Source: an uncultured Flavihumibacter sp. (lineage in GTDB: Bacteria > Bacteroidota > Bacteroidia > Chitinophagales > Chitinophagaceae). From it: 8,838 bases of DNA. This document shows positions 1 through 7,391 of this stretch, piece after piece. The stretch is taken from NCBI GenBank assembly GCA_946481605.1, contig CAMLPA010000117.1, positions 1 to 8,838 on the forward strand, in the 5' to 3' direction. Below the pieces are notes generated by a model. It was not told the origin of the DNA. It saw only the letters and a list, made by a program, of their open reading frames with translations, and made no database searches. Numbering within the stretch: position 1 is the first letter of the stretch; every line of letters begins with the position of its first letter. A program made the position numbers and the translations under genes.

Positions 1-257
1 CCATACTGATCCACCTGTTGAATCCTGAAGTTATTGTATTGAGCGGAAGAGGCGCATCGGCCGGCAAAGTATGGTTAGCGCCCATGCAGCAGGCCCTGAA
101 TGAACACTGTATTCCGCGATTGGTGATGCACACAAGCATGGAACTGTCTACGCTGGGGTACAATGCTGAACTGATTGGAGCCGCCGCCCTGGTAATGGAA
201 AATTATGAAAGCAGAGATGTAAAAAAGAGTTTGAATGCCGATATAACGATTGCGTGA
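1..257 (+). CDS. ROK family protein, C-terminal fragment (sugar kinase or NagC/XylR-type regulator)
   Basis: This is the 3' end of a gene that enters from the left edge. The frame is open from base 3, giving 84 residues before the TGA at 255-257. The TTG at base 18 is inside the gene and should not be taken as its start. The fragment begins ILIHLLNPEVIVLSGRG and later has STLGYNAELIGAAALVMEN. This matches the end of ROK proteins: the strand-turn 'l.P..ivlgG....g' followed by 's.lg..a.liGAa.l'. ROK proteins are either cytoplasmic sugar kinases (glucose, N-acetylglucosamine, fructose) or sugar-responsive repressors with an added N-terminal helix-turn-helix. The regions that separate the two (ATP-binding DxGxT, zinc-binding cysteines, helix-turn-helix) lie outside the window. 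It is followed by 225 bp and then the susC-like gene in the same direction, so a regulator or catabolic kinase for the imported sugar is plausible but unproven. Confidence 0.85.
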   Translation, partial: ILIHLLNPEVIVLSGRGASAGKVWLAPMQQALNEHCIPRLVMHTSMELSTLGYNAELIGAAALVMENYESRDVKKSLNADITIA

Positions 258-315
258 ATTGGGCCGGAGCGTAAGCAAAAATTTATAAATACAATAGCGA
301 GAAGAATTGTGTGCT

Positions 316-333
316 GCAGCGCAACCGCGCTGC
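316..333 (+). terminator. Candidate terminator hairpin after the ROK gene
   Basis: A perfect 7-bp GC-rich inverted repeat (GCAGCGC, loop AACC, GCGCTGC) lies 58 bases after the ROK stop codon. It is followed by only three T residues (TTTG), so the U-tract is poor. It could be a weak intrinsic terminator or an RNA structure that stabilises the transcript's 3' end. The position fits a terminator; the sequence alone does not prove one. Confidence 0.4.
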
Positions 334-413
334 TTTGCCAAACCCTGTAGAATTTTAGTTATCCCTTCAAAGTCGTAACAGCACCTTATAGCTGAACGCC
401 ACCTTATTGCCCT

Positions 414-446
414 GTTTTCCTTACCGGCGCTGCCGTTCCGGGAAAC
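414..446 (+). other. Nested inverted repeat in the susC leader region
   Basis: The outer arms GTTTTCC (414-420) and GGGAAAC (440-446) can pair over 7 bp with one G-U wobble. They enclose an inner 4-bp GC stem, CGGC (425-428) and GCCG (432-435), with loop GCT. It ends 36 bases before the susC-like start codon. A T-rich stretch (GAATTTTTATTTCG) begins a few bases after it. It could be a 5'-UTR stem-loop, an attenuator-like structure, or an operator half-site arrangement. The stem is modest, and the window shows no alternative antiterminator or ligand-binding fold, so no regulatory class is assigned. The rest of 258-482 shows no ORF I would defend and no recognisable TAnnTTTG promoter element. 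Confidence 0.3.
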
Positions 447-482
447 GATGAATTTTTATTTCGTCAATAAAAATAAACCAAA

Positions 483-3400
483 ATGAAGAAGTACTTACTG
501 CTTACTTTCCTGCTGCTTCATGCATCGGCTATCCTGCTGGCCCAAACCAGGCGGATAACCGGTACTATTACCGATGCGCAGACCAATTCAGGTTTGCCCG
601 GTGTTACCATCCAGGTGAAGGATCAGCCCACCAACACCGTTACGGATGGCGACGGCCGCTTCGCACTGAATGTTCCGCAAGGAAACGTGGTGCTGGTAAT
701 AACTTACGTGGGGTATAAAACGGAGAACATCTCTGTTGGCGCAGGTCAATCCAACGTTGTGCTTGCCATGAAAGCCGACGATTCCGAAATGGGCGAAGTG
801 ATTGTAACGGCCATGGGTATTAAAAAGGACCAGCGCAAGCTAGGTTATGCCACTTCAACCATTACTTCCAAAGACATTGTTCAAACCGCCCCCACCAACT
901 TTGCCGCGGCATTGTATGGAAAGGCGCCAGGTGTTACGATTAACTCCAACCCCGGTGGTGCCACCAGTGCGGTCGCTATACAAATCAGGGGACTGAACTC
1001 CATCAGTTTTCAACGCCAGCCGCTTATGGTGGTGGATGGGGTGATCATCCGCAACAACGACGCAAACAATGAAGGCTACTGGGGTGGTAACCAGCGGATC
1101 AACGGTAACGGTTTGCTGGACATCAATCCCGAAAATATTGAAACCATCAACATCCTGAAAGGAGCGGCTGCGTCGGCGTTATATGGTTCCGATGCCACTT
1201 TCGGTGTAATCGTGATTACCACAAAAAATGGTAAGGGATACAAAAAGGGAATTGGCGTGGATGTGAACCTCTCCGCGAATATGGAACAGGTTTCTGTAGC
1301 GCCCGATCTGCAAACTGAATTCGGACCAGGTTACGAAAGATCTGTAAACATGGCCTCCTTTGGTGCGGATGACCAGGGATGGATCAATACTACCGTTAAT
1401 GGCCAGCAGGTTCAGTATCCAATCTTCCGGGCTTATGCGCAGTTCGGTCCGAAACTTGACGGTCGTCAGGTGTATTGGTGGGATGGCGAAATGAGGGCAT
1501 ACAACCCGCAACCCAACAACTGGAAGCAATTCTACCGTGATGGGTACAGCACCATCGCCAATATCGCGCTGAACAACGCCACCGATAAGGGAAGTTACAG
1601 GCTTTCCTACACCCGGAATGATTACAAAGGCGTTCAGATAGGCGGTAAGCAGGATAAGAATACGTTCAACTTCAATTCTACCTATAATGTTACACCTAAA
1701 CTGAGTGTTGACCTGGTGGCAAGCTATGTAAACGAGAAAGTAGTGAACCGCCCGCGCCAGATTTATTTCGTAACCAACAACTTCGGCGGCTTCTTTAGCC
1801 CGGCTGATTATATGGATGTGTACTTTAATAAGTACCAGACATCAAAAGGATACAAATGGGTGCCCTTCAACTCCACGCTTGATGTGGAAGAGCGCATTAA
1901 ATACAATATCAGGGCTTATGATTTCCTTGACTTCCTTTGGAACCAGCTCGCCAACAACTTTACAGAAACCACCAACAGGTTCATGCCTGCTGCTACCGTG
2001 AATTATAAGATATTGAAGGGGTTGACTTTCCGGGGAAGAATGGGCGCGGATTATACAGGTTACTATGCTGAAAACAAAGAAAGAAGCACGCAGCCCATCT
2101 CTTTCGGCGCAACGGGTAGGTATAGCACCAATTCCAATCAGTTCACCTACACTTATGGAGACCTGTTGCTTACTTATGAAGGAAAGATTTCTAGTGATCT
2201 CGGATTTACTTTCTCCGCTGGCTATCAGGGCCGTAAAGAACGCTACCGTTATAACAGTGCCGGAACACGGGATGGCCTTACTACTGAAAACTGGTTCAGC
2301 TTAAGCGCTTCCAAAACAACGCCTACAGAAGGTTCCGCACGCATTGAACAACTGGTGAAAGATGGCATGTTTGGAATTTTGGGCCTGGAATACAAGAACT
2401 ACCTGTTCCTGGAAGGAACCGTTCGCCGGGAACGTTCATCCTCACTTGCTCCGGGAAATAACACATTCGTTTATCCCGGTGTAAGCGCAGCATTTGAATT
2501 GAGCAACGCCTTCAACTTACCTGCATTCGTTTCTTACAGCAAACTGAGGGCTGCGGGTGGTATTGTAGGTAACCCGCCACCTATTTACAGAGCAAACGTG
2601 CTTTACTCTTCCGGAAGTGTTGACGGCGTTCCGTTCCTTTATCCGCCAACGTCCAGCTACGGAAACAATGAACTGAAGAACGAGATGAAACACGAGATGG
2701 AATTTGGCTGGGAAAATAAATTCCTTGGAAACAGGCTGGGAGTAGATGTTACTTATTATAACAACAAAACTGTGGATATGATCATGAGTCTGAATACTCC
2801 TGCCACAGTTGGTTCTACCAGCGTACTCGTAAATGCCGGTGATATGAGGAACTACGGTTGGGAACTGGCATTGTCCGGCAGACCTACGAAGAACACGAAG
2901 TTTACCTGGGATTCCCGTTTGAACCTTGCGTTCAACCGCAATAAGATCATTGCTTTGAACGAAGGACTGGAGGAGCTTCAGCTTGCCAATCTCGACAATG
3001 GTTCTATGCTGGTAGTTGCGCGTCCGGGCCAACCTTCTGGCGAGATTATGGGTTTTGTCAGGAAAAAAGATGATAAAGGTAATTACATTGTAGCAGCGAA
3101 TGGTTTCTATGATGTGGATAAGAGCCAACAGGTTTCACTTGGCAATATCCAACCTAAAGTGAACGGTGGTTTTATGAACACGTTTACTTATGGAAACTTC
3201 AGCCTGAATGCACTCGTAGATTTCCGCTATGGTGGAAAAATCGTTTCTCAGGCCTTATTGTATGGAACTGGTTCAGGCATGTACACCAACACACTTTTCG
3301 GACGCAATGCTGAACATGGAGGTATTTCTTATTACACCAATTCAAGTGGTGTTAAGGTACAGGTTGCCACAGGCACCGCTGCTGGTCCTGGTGGAGAAAA

Positions 3401-3806
3401 AGTGTATGATGATGGTTATATTATTCAAGGTGTAATGGCAGATGGAAGACCCAATACCACTATTATTGAAACACCCGCGTTTTACCGCACCACTTACAAC
3501 TGGGGATCATGGCAGGGGTATGGTGACAATACCACTTATGAAGGAGCAGTTTACGATAATAATTTCGTAAAAATGCGCGAACTCTCTTTCTCTTATATTT
3601 TGCCGGCCAAACTGAGGTCTAAGCTGAAAATGCAGAACTGCACACTTACGCTTTACGGAAGGAACCTGTTTTATATCTACAAATCCCTTCCGCACCTTGA
3701 TCCGGAAGAAGGCGTGGGTACGAACTATGTTTCCAACGCAGTCAGCGGCGGACAGGGTACAGCAGCCACAAGATCAATGGGAGCCAGCATTCGTGTAACC
3801 TTCTAA
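483..3806 (+). CDS. SusC/RagA-like TonB-linked outer membrane receptor
   Basis: This 1107-residue outer-membrane importer uses TonB/ExbBD energy to pull a bound nutrient into the periplasm. In order, it shows: a signal peptide (residues 1-20, MKKYLLLTFLL..., cleavage likely LLA|Q); a carboxypeptidase-regulatory-like beta-sandwich (about 23-96, RRITGTITDAQTNSGLPGVT); a TonB-box-like segment EVIVTAMGI (about 105-113); and a plug domain (about 118-247). The plug carries the SusC-family signatures LYGKAPGV, IQIRGLNSIS, PLMVVDGV, LKGAAASALYGSDA and GVIVITTKNG. The rest is beta-barrel, with the family motif NNELKNEMKHEMEFGWENKF near residue 730 and a C-terminal strand ending in Phe (IRVTF), as expected for BAM-dependent insertion. 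No STN domain precedes the plug, so FecI/FecR-type sigma signalling is not expected. The start is fixed by an in-frame TAA at 474-476; the leader is A-rich without a clear Shine-Dalgarno. It is followed after 26 nt by the susD-like partner. Substrate unknown. Confidence 0.96.
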   Translation: MKKYLLLTFLLLHASAILLAQTRRITGTITDAQTNSGLPGVTIQVKDQPTNTVTDGDGRFALNVPQGNVVLVITYVGYKTENISVGAGQSNVVLAMKADDSEMGEVIVTAMGIKKDQRKLGYATSTITSKDIVQTAPTNFAAALYGKAPGVTINSNPGGATSAVAIQIRGLNSISFQRQPLMVVDGVIIRNNDANNEGYWGGNQRINGNGLLDINPENIETINILKGAAASALYGSDATFGVIVITTKNGKGYKKGIGVDVNLSANMEQVSVAPDLQTEFGPGYERSVNMASFGADDQGWINTTVNGQQVQYPIFRAYAQFGPKLDGRQVYWWDGEMRAYNPQPNNWKQFYRDGYSTIANIALNNATDKGSYRLSYTRNDYKGVQIGGKQDKNTFNFNSTYNVTPKLSVDLVASYVNEKVVNRPRQIYFVTNNFGGFFSPADYMDVYFNKYQTSKGYKWVPFNSTLDVEERIKYNIRAYDFLDFLWNQLANNFTETTNRFMPAATVNYKILKGLTFRGRMGADYTGYYAENKERSTQPISFGATGRYSTNSNQFTYTYGDLLLTYEGKISSDLGFTFSAGYQGRKERYRYNSAGTRDGLTTENWFSLSASKTTPTEGSARIEQLVKDGMFGILGLEYKNYLFLEGTVRRERSSSLAPGNNTFVYPGVSAAFELSNAFNLPAFVSYSKLRAAGGIVGNPPPIYRANVLYSSGSVDGVPFLYPPTSSYGNNELKNEMKHEMEFGWENKFLGNRLGVDVTYYNNKTVDMIMSLNTPATVGSTSVLVNAGDMRNYGWELALSGRPTKNTKFTWDSRLNLAFNRNKIIALNEGLEELQLANLDNGSMLVVARPGQPSGEIMGFVRKKDDKGNYIVAANGFYDVDKSQQVSLGNIQPKVNGGFMNTFTYGNFSLNALVDFRYGGKIVSQALLYGTGSGMYTNTLFGRNAEHGGISYYTNSSGVKVQVATGTAAGPGGEKVYDDGYIIQGVMADGRPNTTIIETPAFYRTTYNWGSWQGYGDNTTYEGAVYDNNFVKMRELSFSYILPAKLRSKLKMQNCTLTLYGRNLFYIYKSLPHLDPEEGVGTNYVSNAVSGGQGTAATRSMGASIRVTF

Positions 3807-3832
3807 TTCAGGATGACTTAAAAGAAATTATT

Positions 3833-5386
3833 ATGAGAAAGAAAATATGGATACTGCCTCTCGTAATGTTGGCTGTGGCCTCATTCACAGGGTGCAAAAA
3901 ATCTGAGATCGATTCTTCCTATTATGATCCGAATGGATCGATTTCCGCTGATGTACAGCGCTTATATACTGGCATCTTTTTTAATGAAAAAGTGATTCCC
4001 AGGTACTGGAACCTGTATACTTTCCATATCCCGATGATGGGAACGTACAGCCAAACCTCCGGGTACACTACCGCAGATAACGTTTACGAGCAGGCTACCA
4101 ACTATACTTCAGACAGGTGGAGTTATTATTACACCACCACTATGGCCCGTTACCGCGAACTGGAAAAGCACTACAACGCACTGGAGAGCGCTTCAGAAAA
4201 AGAAGGACTGCGCCTTTTCATGGAAACGGCTAAAGTTTTCTTCTACGACCAGACCGCTCAGATGATTGACCTTTGGGGTGATATTCCGTTTTCAACGGCT
4301 GGCCAATTGAATACGCAGGGTTCTATCGTACTTGCAACCTACGATGATGCCAAAACGTTGTATTCTAATATGCTGACTGAACTGAAAGCTATATCAGACT
4401 ATCTTTCCACAGTAGCGCCTGAAACATTTTACCTGAATCAATTACAGTCTTATGACTTCATGAACAAAGGCTCTATCCTTAAATGGAGAAAATACTGTAA
4501 TTCGTTGATACTTCGACTGGCTATGCGGATGTCCTATTCAGATGAAGCTGCCGCAAAAGCTTTGGTGACCACGATTCTGGGAGATGCCGCCAAATATCCT
4601 TTGGTTGATGCCGTAGCTGAAAATGTGACTATTCAGGCCAGTTCTGTAACCAGTAACCTGGTTGCACAAAACGATATCAGAAATGGTTTTGGTGTGAATC
4701 CCTTCGCTCCCGGCAAAATGGTGAACGATATAATGGTGCCGGCTGCAGATCCGCGCCTCGCTCCATTCTTCACCACAAATGCATCCGGAAACTATAAGGG
4801 GATTTCCAATACACTTACTGCAGCCCAGGTAACCGCTGGCATCACGGCGAATGATTTTTCCCGCTGGGATTCTACAACCTTCTCCGAGAACAACCTGTTC
4901 CCCGGAATATTGATCACTGCTGCGGAAGTAAGCTTTCTTAAAGCTGAAGCCTATGAAAGATGGGGACTTGGCGGAAACGCGAAGACGGCTTATGAAACGG
5001 GTATCCGTCAATCCATCGACTTCTGGTTCAGCATCAATGCTAACAGCAGCAGAAGCGCGGCCAAGGATACCAAACCAATTGAAGCGCAAATACTCGCCTT
5101 CCTCGCTAAACCGGGAGTGTTGTACGGTACAGACAACCTCTCCAAGATCGCTACGCAGAAATGGATTGATTTTTCTATCATGCAGGCCAATCAGGCCTGG
5201 GCAGAATACAGGAGAACCAAACTCCCGGCGCTCACTTTCCCGCCGGACAATACTTCTCCCAATTCTCCCAATCCGCCTGCTAGATTGGTATATCCCGCTT
5301 CTGAAAGGACGCTGAATTCAGCGAACTATGAAGCGGTGAAAGCAAAAGATTTGCAGACCACAAAAATTTTCTGGGACGTAAAGTAA
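3833..5386 (+). CDS. SusD/RagB-like surface lipoprotein (SusD-like_2 type)
   Basis: This 517-residue substrate-binding lipoprotein would form the hinged lid on the SusC-like barrel. A lipoprotein signal (MRKKIWILPLVMLAVASFTG|C, lipid-anchored Cys21) is followed by KKSEID, a charged start like the export signals of Bacteroidota surface lipoproteins. Family motifs are clear. They include a helix with FMETAKVFFYDQTAQMIDLWGDIPF (129-153), KWRKYCNSLILRLAMRMS (217-234), a DPRLAPFF loop, the EVSFLKAEAYERWGLGGNAKTAYETGI helical repeat, QKWIDF (442-447), the EYRRTKLP motif (458-465), RLVYPASE, and a C-terminal TKIFWD. The QKW / W.EYRRT / YP.sE / WWD-like ending is typical of the SusD-like_2 branch (Pfam PF12771 from memory) rather than the classic starch SusD. 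The A-rich 26-nt spacer from susC indicates cotranscription, and a strong hairpin terminator follows the stop. The ligand cannot be read from the sequence; both glycan and peptide importers use this family. Confidence 0.95.
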   Translation: MRKKIWILPLVMLAVASFTGCKKSEIDSSYYDPNGSISADVQRLYTGIFFNEKVIPRYWNLYTFHIPMMGTYSQTSGYTTADNVYEQATNYTSDRWSYYYTTTMARYRELEKHYNALESASEKEGLRLFMETAKVFFYDQTAQMIDLWGDIPFSTAGQLNTQGSIVLATYDDAKTLYSNMLTELKAISDYLSTVAPETFYLNQLQSYDFMNKGSILKWRKYCNSLILRLAMRMSYSDEAAAKALVTTILGDAAKYPLVDAVAENVTIQASSVTSNLVAQNDIRNGFGVNPFAPGKMVNDIMVPAADPRLAPFFTTNASGNYKGISNTLTAAQVTAGITANDFSRWDSTTFSENNLFPGILITAAEVSFLKAEAYERWGLGGNAKTAYETGIRQSIDFWFSINANSSRSAAKDTKPIEAQILAFLAKPGVLYGTDNLSKIATQKWIDFSIMQANQAWAEYRRTKLPALTFPPDNTSPNSPNPPARLVYPASERTLNSANYEAVKAKDLQTTKIFWDVK

Positions 5387-5412
5387 GCGTTAGTATTCGT
5401 AAGCAGTGTTTG

Positions 5413-5449
5413 AAAATGGAGCGTTTCTATGTATAGAACGCTCCATTTT
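5413..5449 (+). terminator. Strong intrinsic terminator closing the susCD operon
   Basis: The left arm 5413-5430 (AAAATGGAGCGTTTCTAT) pairs with the right arm 5433-5449 (ATAGAACGCTCCATTTT). This gives 17 bp with a single bulged T and a very short GT loop. The stem ends in A-T pairs, so each strand carries an A-run before and a T-run after the GC core. It could therefore stop transcription from either direction. It starts 26 nt after the susD stop and lies before the next gene's start, so that gene probably has its own promoter. Confidence 0.88.
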
Positions 5450-5468
5450 ATTGCCCTCTCCATTTTAT
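5441..5468 (+). repeat. 11-bp direct repeat CTCCATTTTAT
   Basis: CTCCATTTTAT occurs at 5441-5451 (the distal arm of the susCD terminator) and again at 5458-5468, start to start 17 bases apart. The second copy could also pair with AAAATGGAG at 5413-5421, giving a weaker alternative fold. It lies 21 bases upstream of the T9SS protein's start codon. It may be a chance or slippage duplication; no function is assigned. Confidence 0.5.
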
Positions 5469-5489
5469 AAATTATTAAACCTTCATTGT

Positions 5490-7346
5490 ATGAAAATTCA
5501 ATTTCTAATTCTTCCAGCGTTCATTTTTTTTATTCAATCGGTAACAGGACAAAATGTTACAATCGACTACCATTCCTGGAACAGCGCAAGTGGTTGCGAC
5601 GTGTTTAATTCCACGACCAATGTCCCGGCAAACGTGGGTGGAAGTGTGCAGAACGTACAGCACATTACAAGGTTGGGAGATGTATTGTATTTTACTGTGC
5701 CTGGCGGGGCGAATAAAGGCGTAGAACTAAATTGCTTTATGTTGGGAATTGATAAAAAGGGGACTGGCTTCGGAATAAAGTATGATTTTAAAGCAAATTA
5801 TACTTATGCTGTAAAGGTGATTTGTGCTGTATCTTCTAACGCAGTTGGTCCTGCAGCTCCAAGCCTTCGGCTTAGGCTGAATAATACCGGAAGTGGTGGT
5901 GGAATCACCTGTAACGGGGCTGAAATAATCAGTGATCCCAGCTTGAATGGTAATCCTGCCGCGGAGTTAATCACATCAACAACATTTGGAGAGAACATCT
6001 TCAGCTTTCCTGCTGTTGCAGCCGGAGGATTTTCTTACCTGGATGTACTGGCTATTCCAGGCACCTCGTCAAATGCAATAAGGATAAAAAATATTTCAAT
6101 TGTTGAAACGCCACCTGTCCCTGCTTTTGTTTTATCGCCGAATGCTGTTAATGTCCAATGTGGTGCATCACTTTCTCAGACTTTTACGGTTACAAACGTT
6201 TATAACTCTCCAGGAGTTACATCTTACGAGTGGAATTTAGGCAATGCAGTAAATGGATGGACCTACAATGGAAATCCGGCTCCGCAATTGATAACTACAA
6301 CAACGAATTCTATTTCCCTTGTCTCTACAGCATGTTCAAATGTTTTGAGTAATGTTGGTGTTACGGTTAAAATGAATGGAAGTAATTATCAAACGCTGAA
6401 TGCCACATCAGGTGTTTCGTCTGCTTCCTTTGCTATTACAGGTCCTGATCATCTTTGTTTTGGATCCACTTCACTATCCGTAAGCAACATAAGTTGTGGT
6501 GGGAACGTAAGTTGGAGTTCCTCAAATACTTCTGTTGCCACGGTTACTTCATCAGGAAGTACAACAACCTTAACAAGAGTTGGAAGTGGAAAGGTGGTGG
6601 TTACGGCAACAGTCAATGCTTGCGGAGTAAGTCAGTCGTTGTCGAAAACGCTGGTGGTGGGAGAGCCTGTTAATCTGCCCCTGAAACTTAATTTTAATAA
6701 CCCTGGCGGATCAGCTTTCTGCAGGAATTCTGCTTTAAGTTTTGAAGTATTTAAATATGATGGTGCTCCGCCATCAGGTGCTACGTTGGCAAATGATGGC
6801 ATTACTGATATTCAATGGAGGGTTGTGGCGCTTTCAGGGCCGTCAACTGTTATTCAATATAATGCGGGTAATTATTATGGATCATATTCATATCCCCCTT
6901 ATGTAAACGCGGCCGCTGCCACATTAAAATTCCCTTCAAGTAGCACTGCTTCTACGGGAACAATTCAGATTAACCTGGGCAATGCCTGTGGATGGAGTGC
7001 AGGTGAAGAAGGAGATGGTCTTTGGATTACGCCAGTTAATGGAAACATATCAGTTTCAAATCAAAACTGTGGATTTTCACTTTTCTCAATGTCTCCAAAT
7101 CCAGCTTCAAACGTTGTTACTATTACGAAAGGCGATGACGTAGCAGTTTTTGATTTTTCTGGTCAGAAAGGGAAAAGAAAAGTTAACATTTACGATAACT
7201 TGGGTGTACTTAAAAAATCAGTGATAGTTGGAGGGACTGAAAATCTGGTTCAGGTGAATGTGGCTGATTTAAAAAATGGGATATATTTTGTTGAGTTTGG
7301 AGATCAACAAAAGAGCCAGCGTAAACAACTTGTTATCCACAGGTAA
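5490..7346 (+). CDS. Secreted multi-beta-sandwich protein with T9SS type A sorting domain
   Basis: A 618-residue secreted or cell-surface protein of unknown function. A signal peptide (residues 1-20, MKIQFLILPAFIFFIQSVTG|Q) takes it to the periplasm. The C-terminal domain (about 530-618) has the T9SS sorting pattern: MSPNPASNVVTI, KVNIYDNLGVLKKS and a final ADLKNGIYFVEF...KQLVIHR. It should therefore be exported through the outer membrane, with removal of this tail. Between lie an N-terminal beta-rich region (about 22-205, jelly-roll-like at best), an Ig/PKD-like stretch (about 212-318, SYEWNLGNAVNGWTYNG) and a bacterial Ig-like (BIG_2-like) stretch (about 335-392, VSWSSSNTSVATVTSSG). A further beta region (about 395-525) precedes the tail. 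About a dozen cysteines are spread through the mature chain. No catalytic motif is evident. The frame stays open upstream to a GTG at 5406, but that would place the start inside the terminator hairpin and ahead of the signal peptide, so the ATG at 5490 is preferred. The gene looks more AT-rich than its neighbours. An adhesin or binding protein is possible, but this is inference. Confidence 0.9.
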   Translation: MKIQFLILPAFIFFIQSVTGQNVTIDYHSWNSASGCDVFNSTTNVPANVGGSVQNVQHITRLGDVLYFTVPGGANKGVELNCFMLGIDKKGTGFGIKYDFKANYTYAVKVICAVSSNAVGPAAPSLRLRLNNTGSGGGITCNGAEIISDPSLNGNPAAELITSTTFGENIFSFPAVAAGGFSYLDVLAIPGTSSNAIRIKNISIVETPPVPAFVLSPNAVNVQCGASLSQTFTVTNVYNSPGVTSYEWNLGNAVNGWTYNGNPAPQLITTTTNSISLVSTACSNVLSNVGVTVKMNGSNYQTLNATSGVSSASFAITGPDHLCFGSTSLSVSNISCGGNVSWSSSNTSVATVTSSGSTTTLTRVGSGKVVVTATVNACGVSQSLSKTLVVGEPVNLPLKLNFNNPGGSAFCRNSALSFEVFKYDGAPPSGATLANDGITDIQWRVVALSGPSTVIQYNAGNYYGSYSYPPYVNAAAATLKFPSSSTASTGTIQINLGNACGWSAGEEGDGLWITPVNGNISVSNQNCGFSLFSMSPNPASNVVTITKGDDVAVFDFSGQKGKRKVNIYDNLGVLKKSVIVGGTENLVQVNVADLKNGIYFVEFGDQQKSQRKQLVIHR

Positions 7347-7391
7347 TTAGGTATTAATGAATTCTTTCCTGCTAAATGGGTCTTTTAAAAT

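Noticed and set aside
307..337. Possible promoter TTG (307-309) with CTGCTTTG (330-337) upstream of susC
   Set aside because: The -7-like element differs from TAnnTTTG at both leading positions, the spacing is slightly long, and it overlaps the candidate ROK terminator hairpin.
75..341. 88-codon minus-strand open frame across the ROK tail and intergenic region
   Set aside because: Most of it is antisense to the ROK C-terminus, and it has no recognisable domain.
2517..3128. 203-codon open frame on the minus strand inside the susC-like gene
   Set aside because: It is fully antisense to the conserved barrel region of the SusC-like receptor and shows no recognisable domain or start context. It is a shadow frame.
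4538..5089. 183-codon open frame on the minus strand inside the susD-like gene
   Set aside because: It is antisense to the motif-rich part of the SusD-like protein and resembles no known family; shadow frame.
6455..6673. 72-codon + strand open frame inside the T9SS gene
   Set aside because: It overlaps the Ig-like part of the T9SS protein in another frame and has low-complexity content; shadow frame.
7282..7290. TATATTTTG as a promoter -7 element for the hydrolase gene
   Set aside because: The spacing inside the motif is wrong for TAnnTTTG, it lies in the coding region of the T9SS sorting domain, and AT-rich coding sequence makes such matches common.
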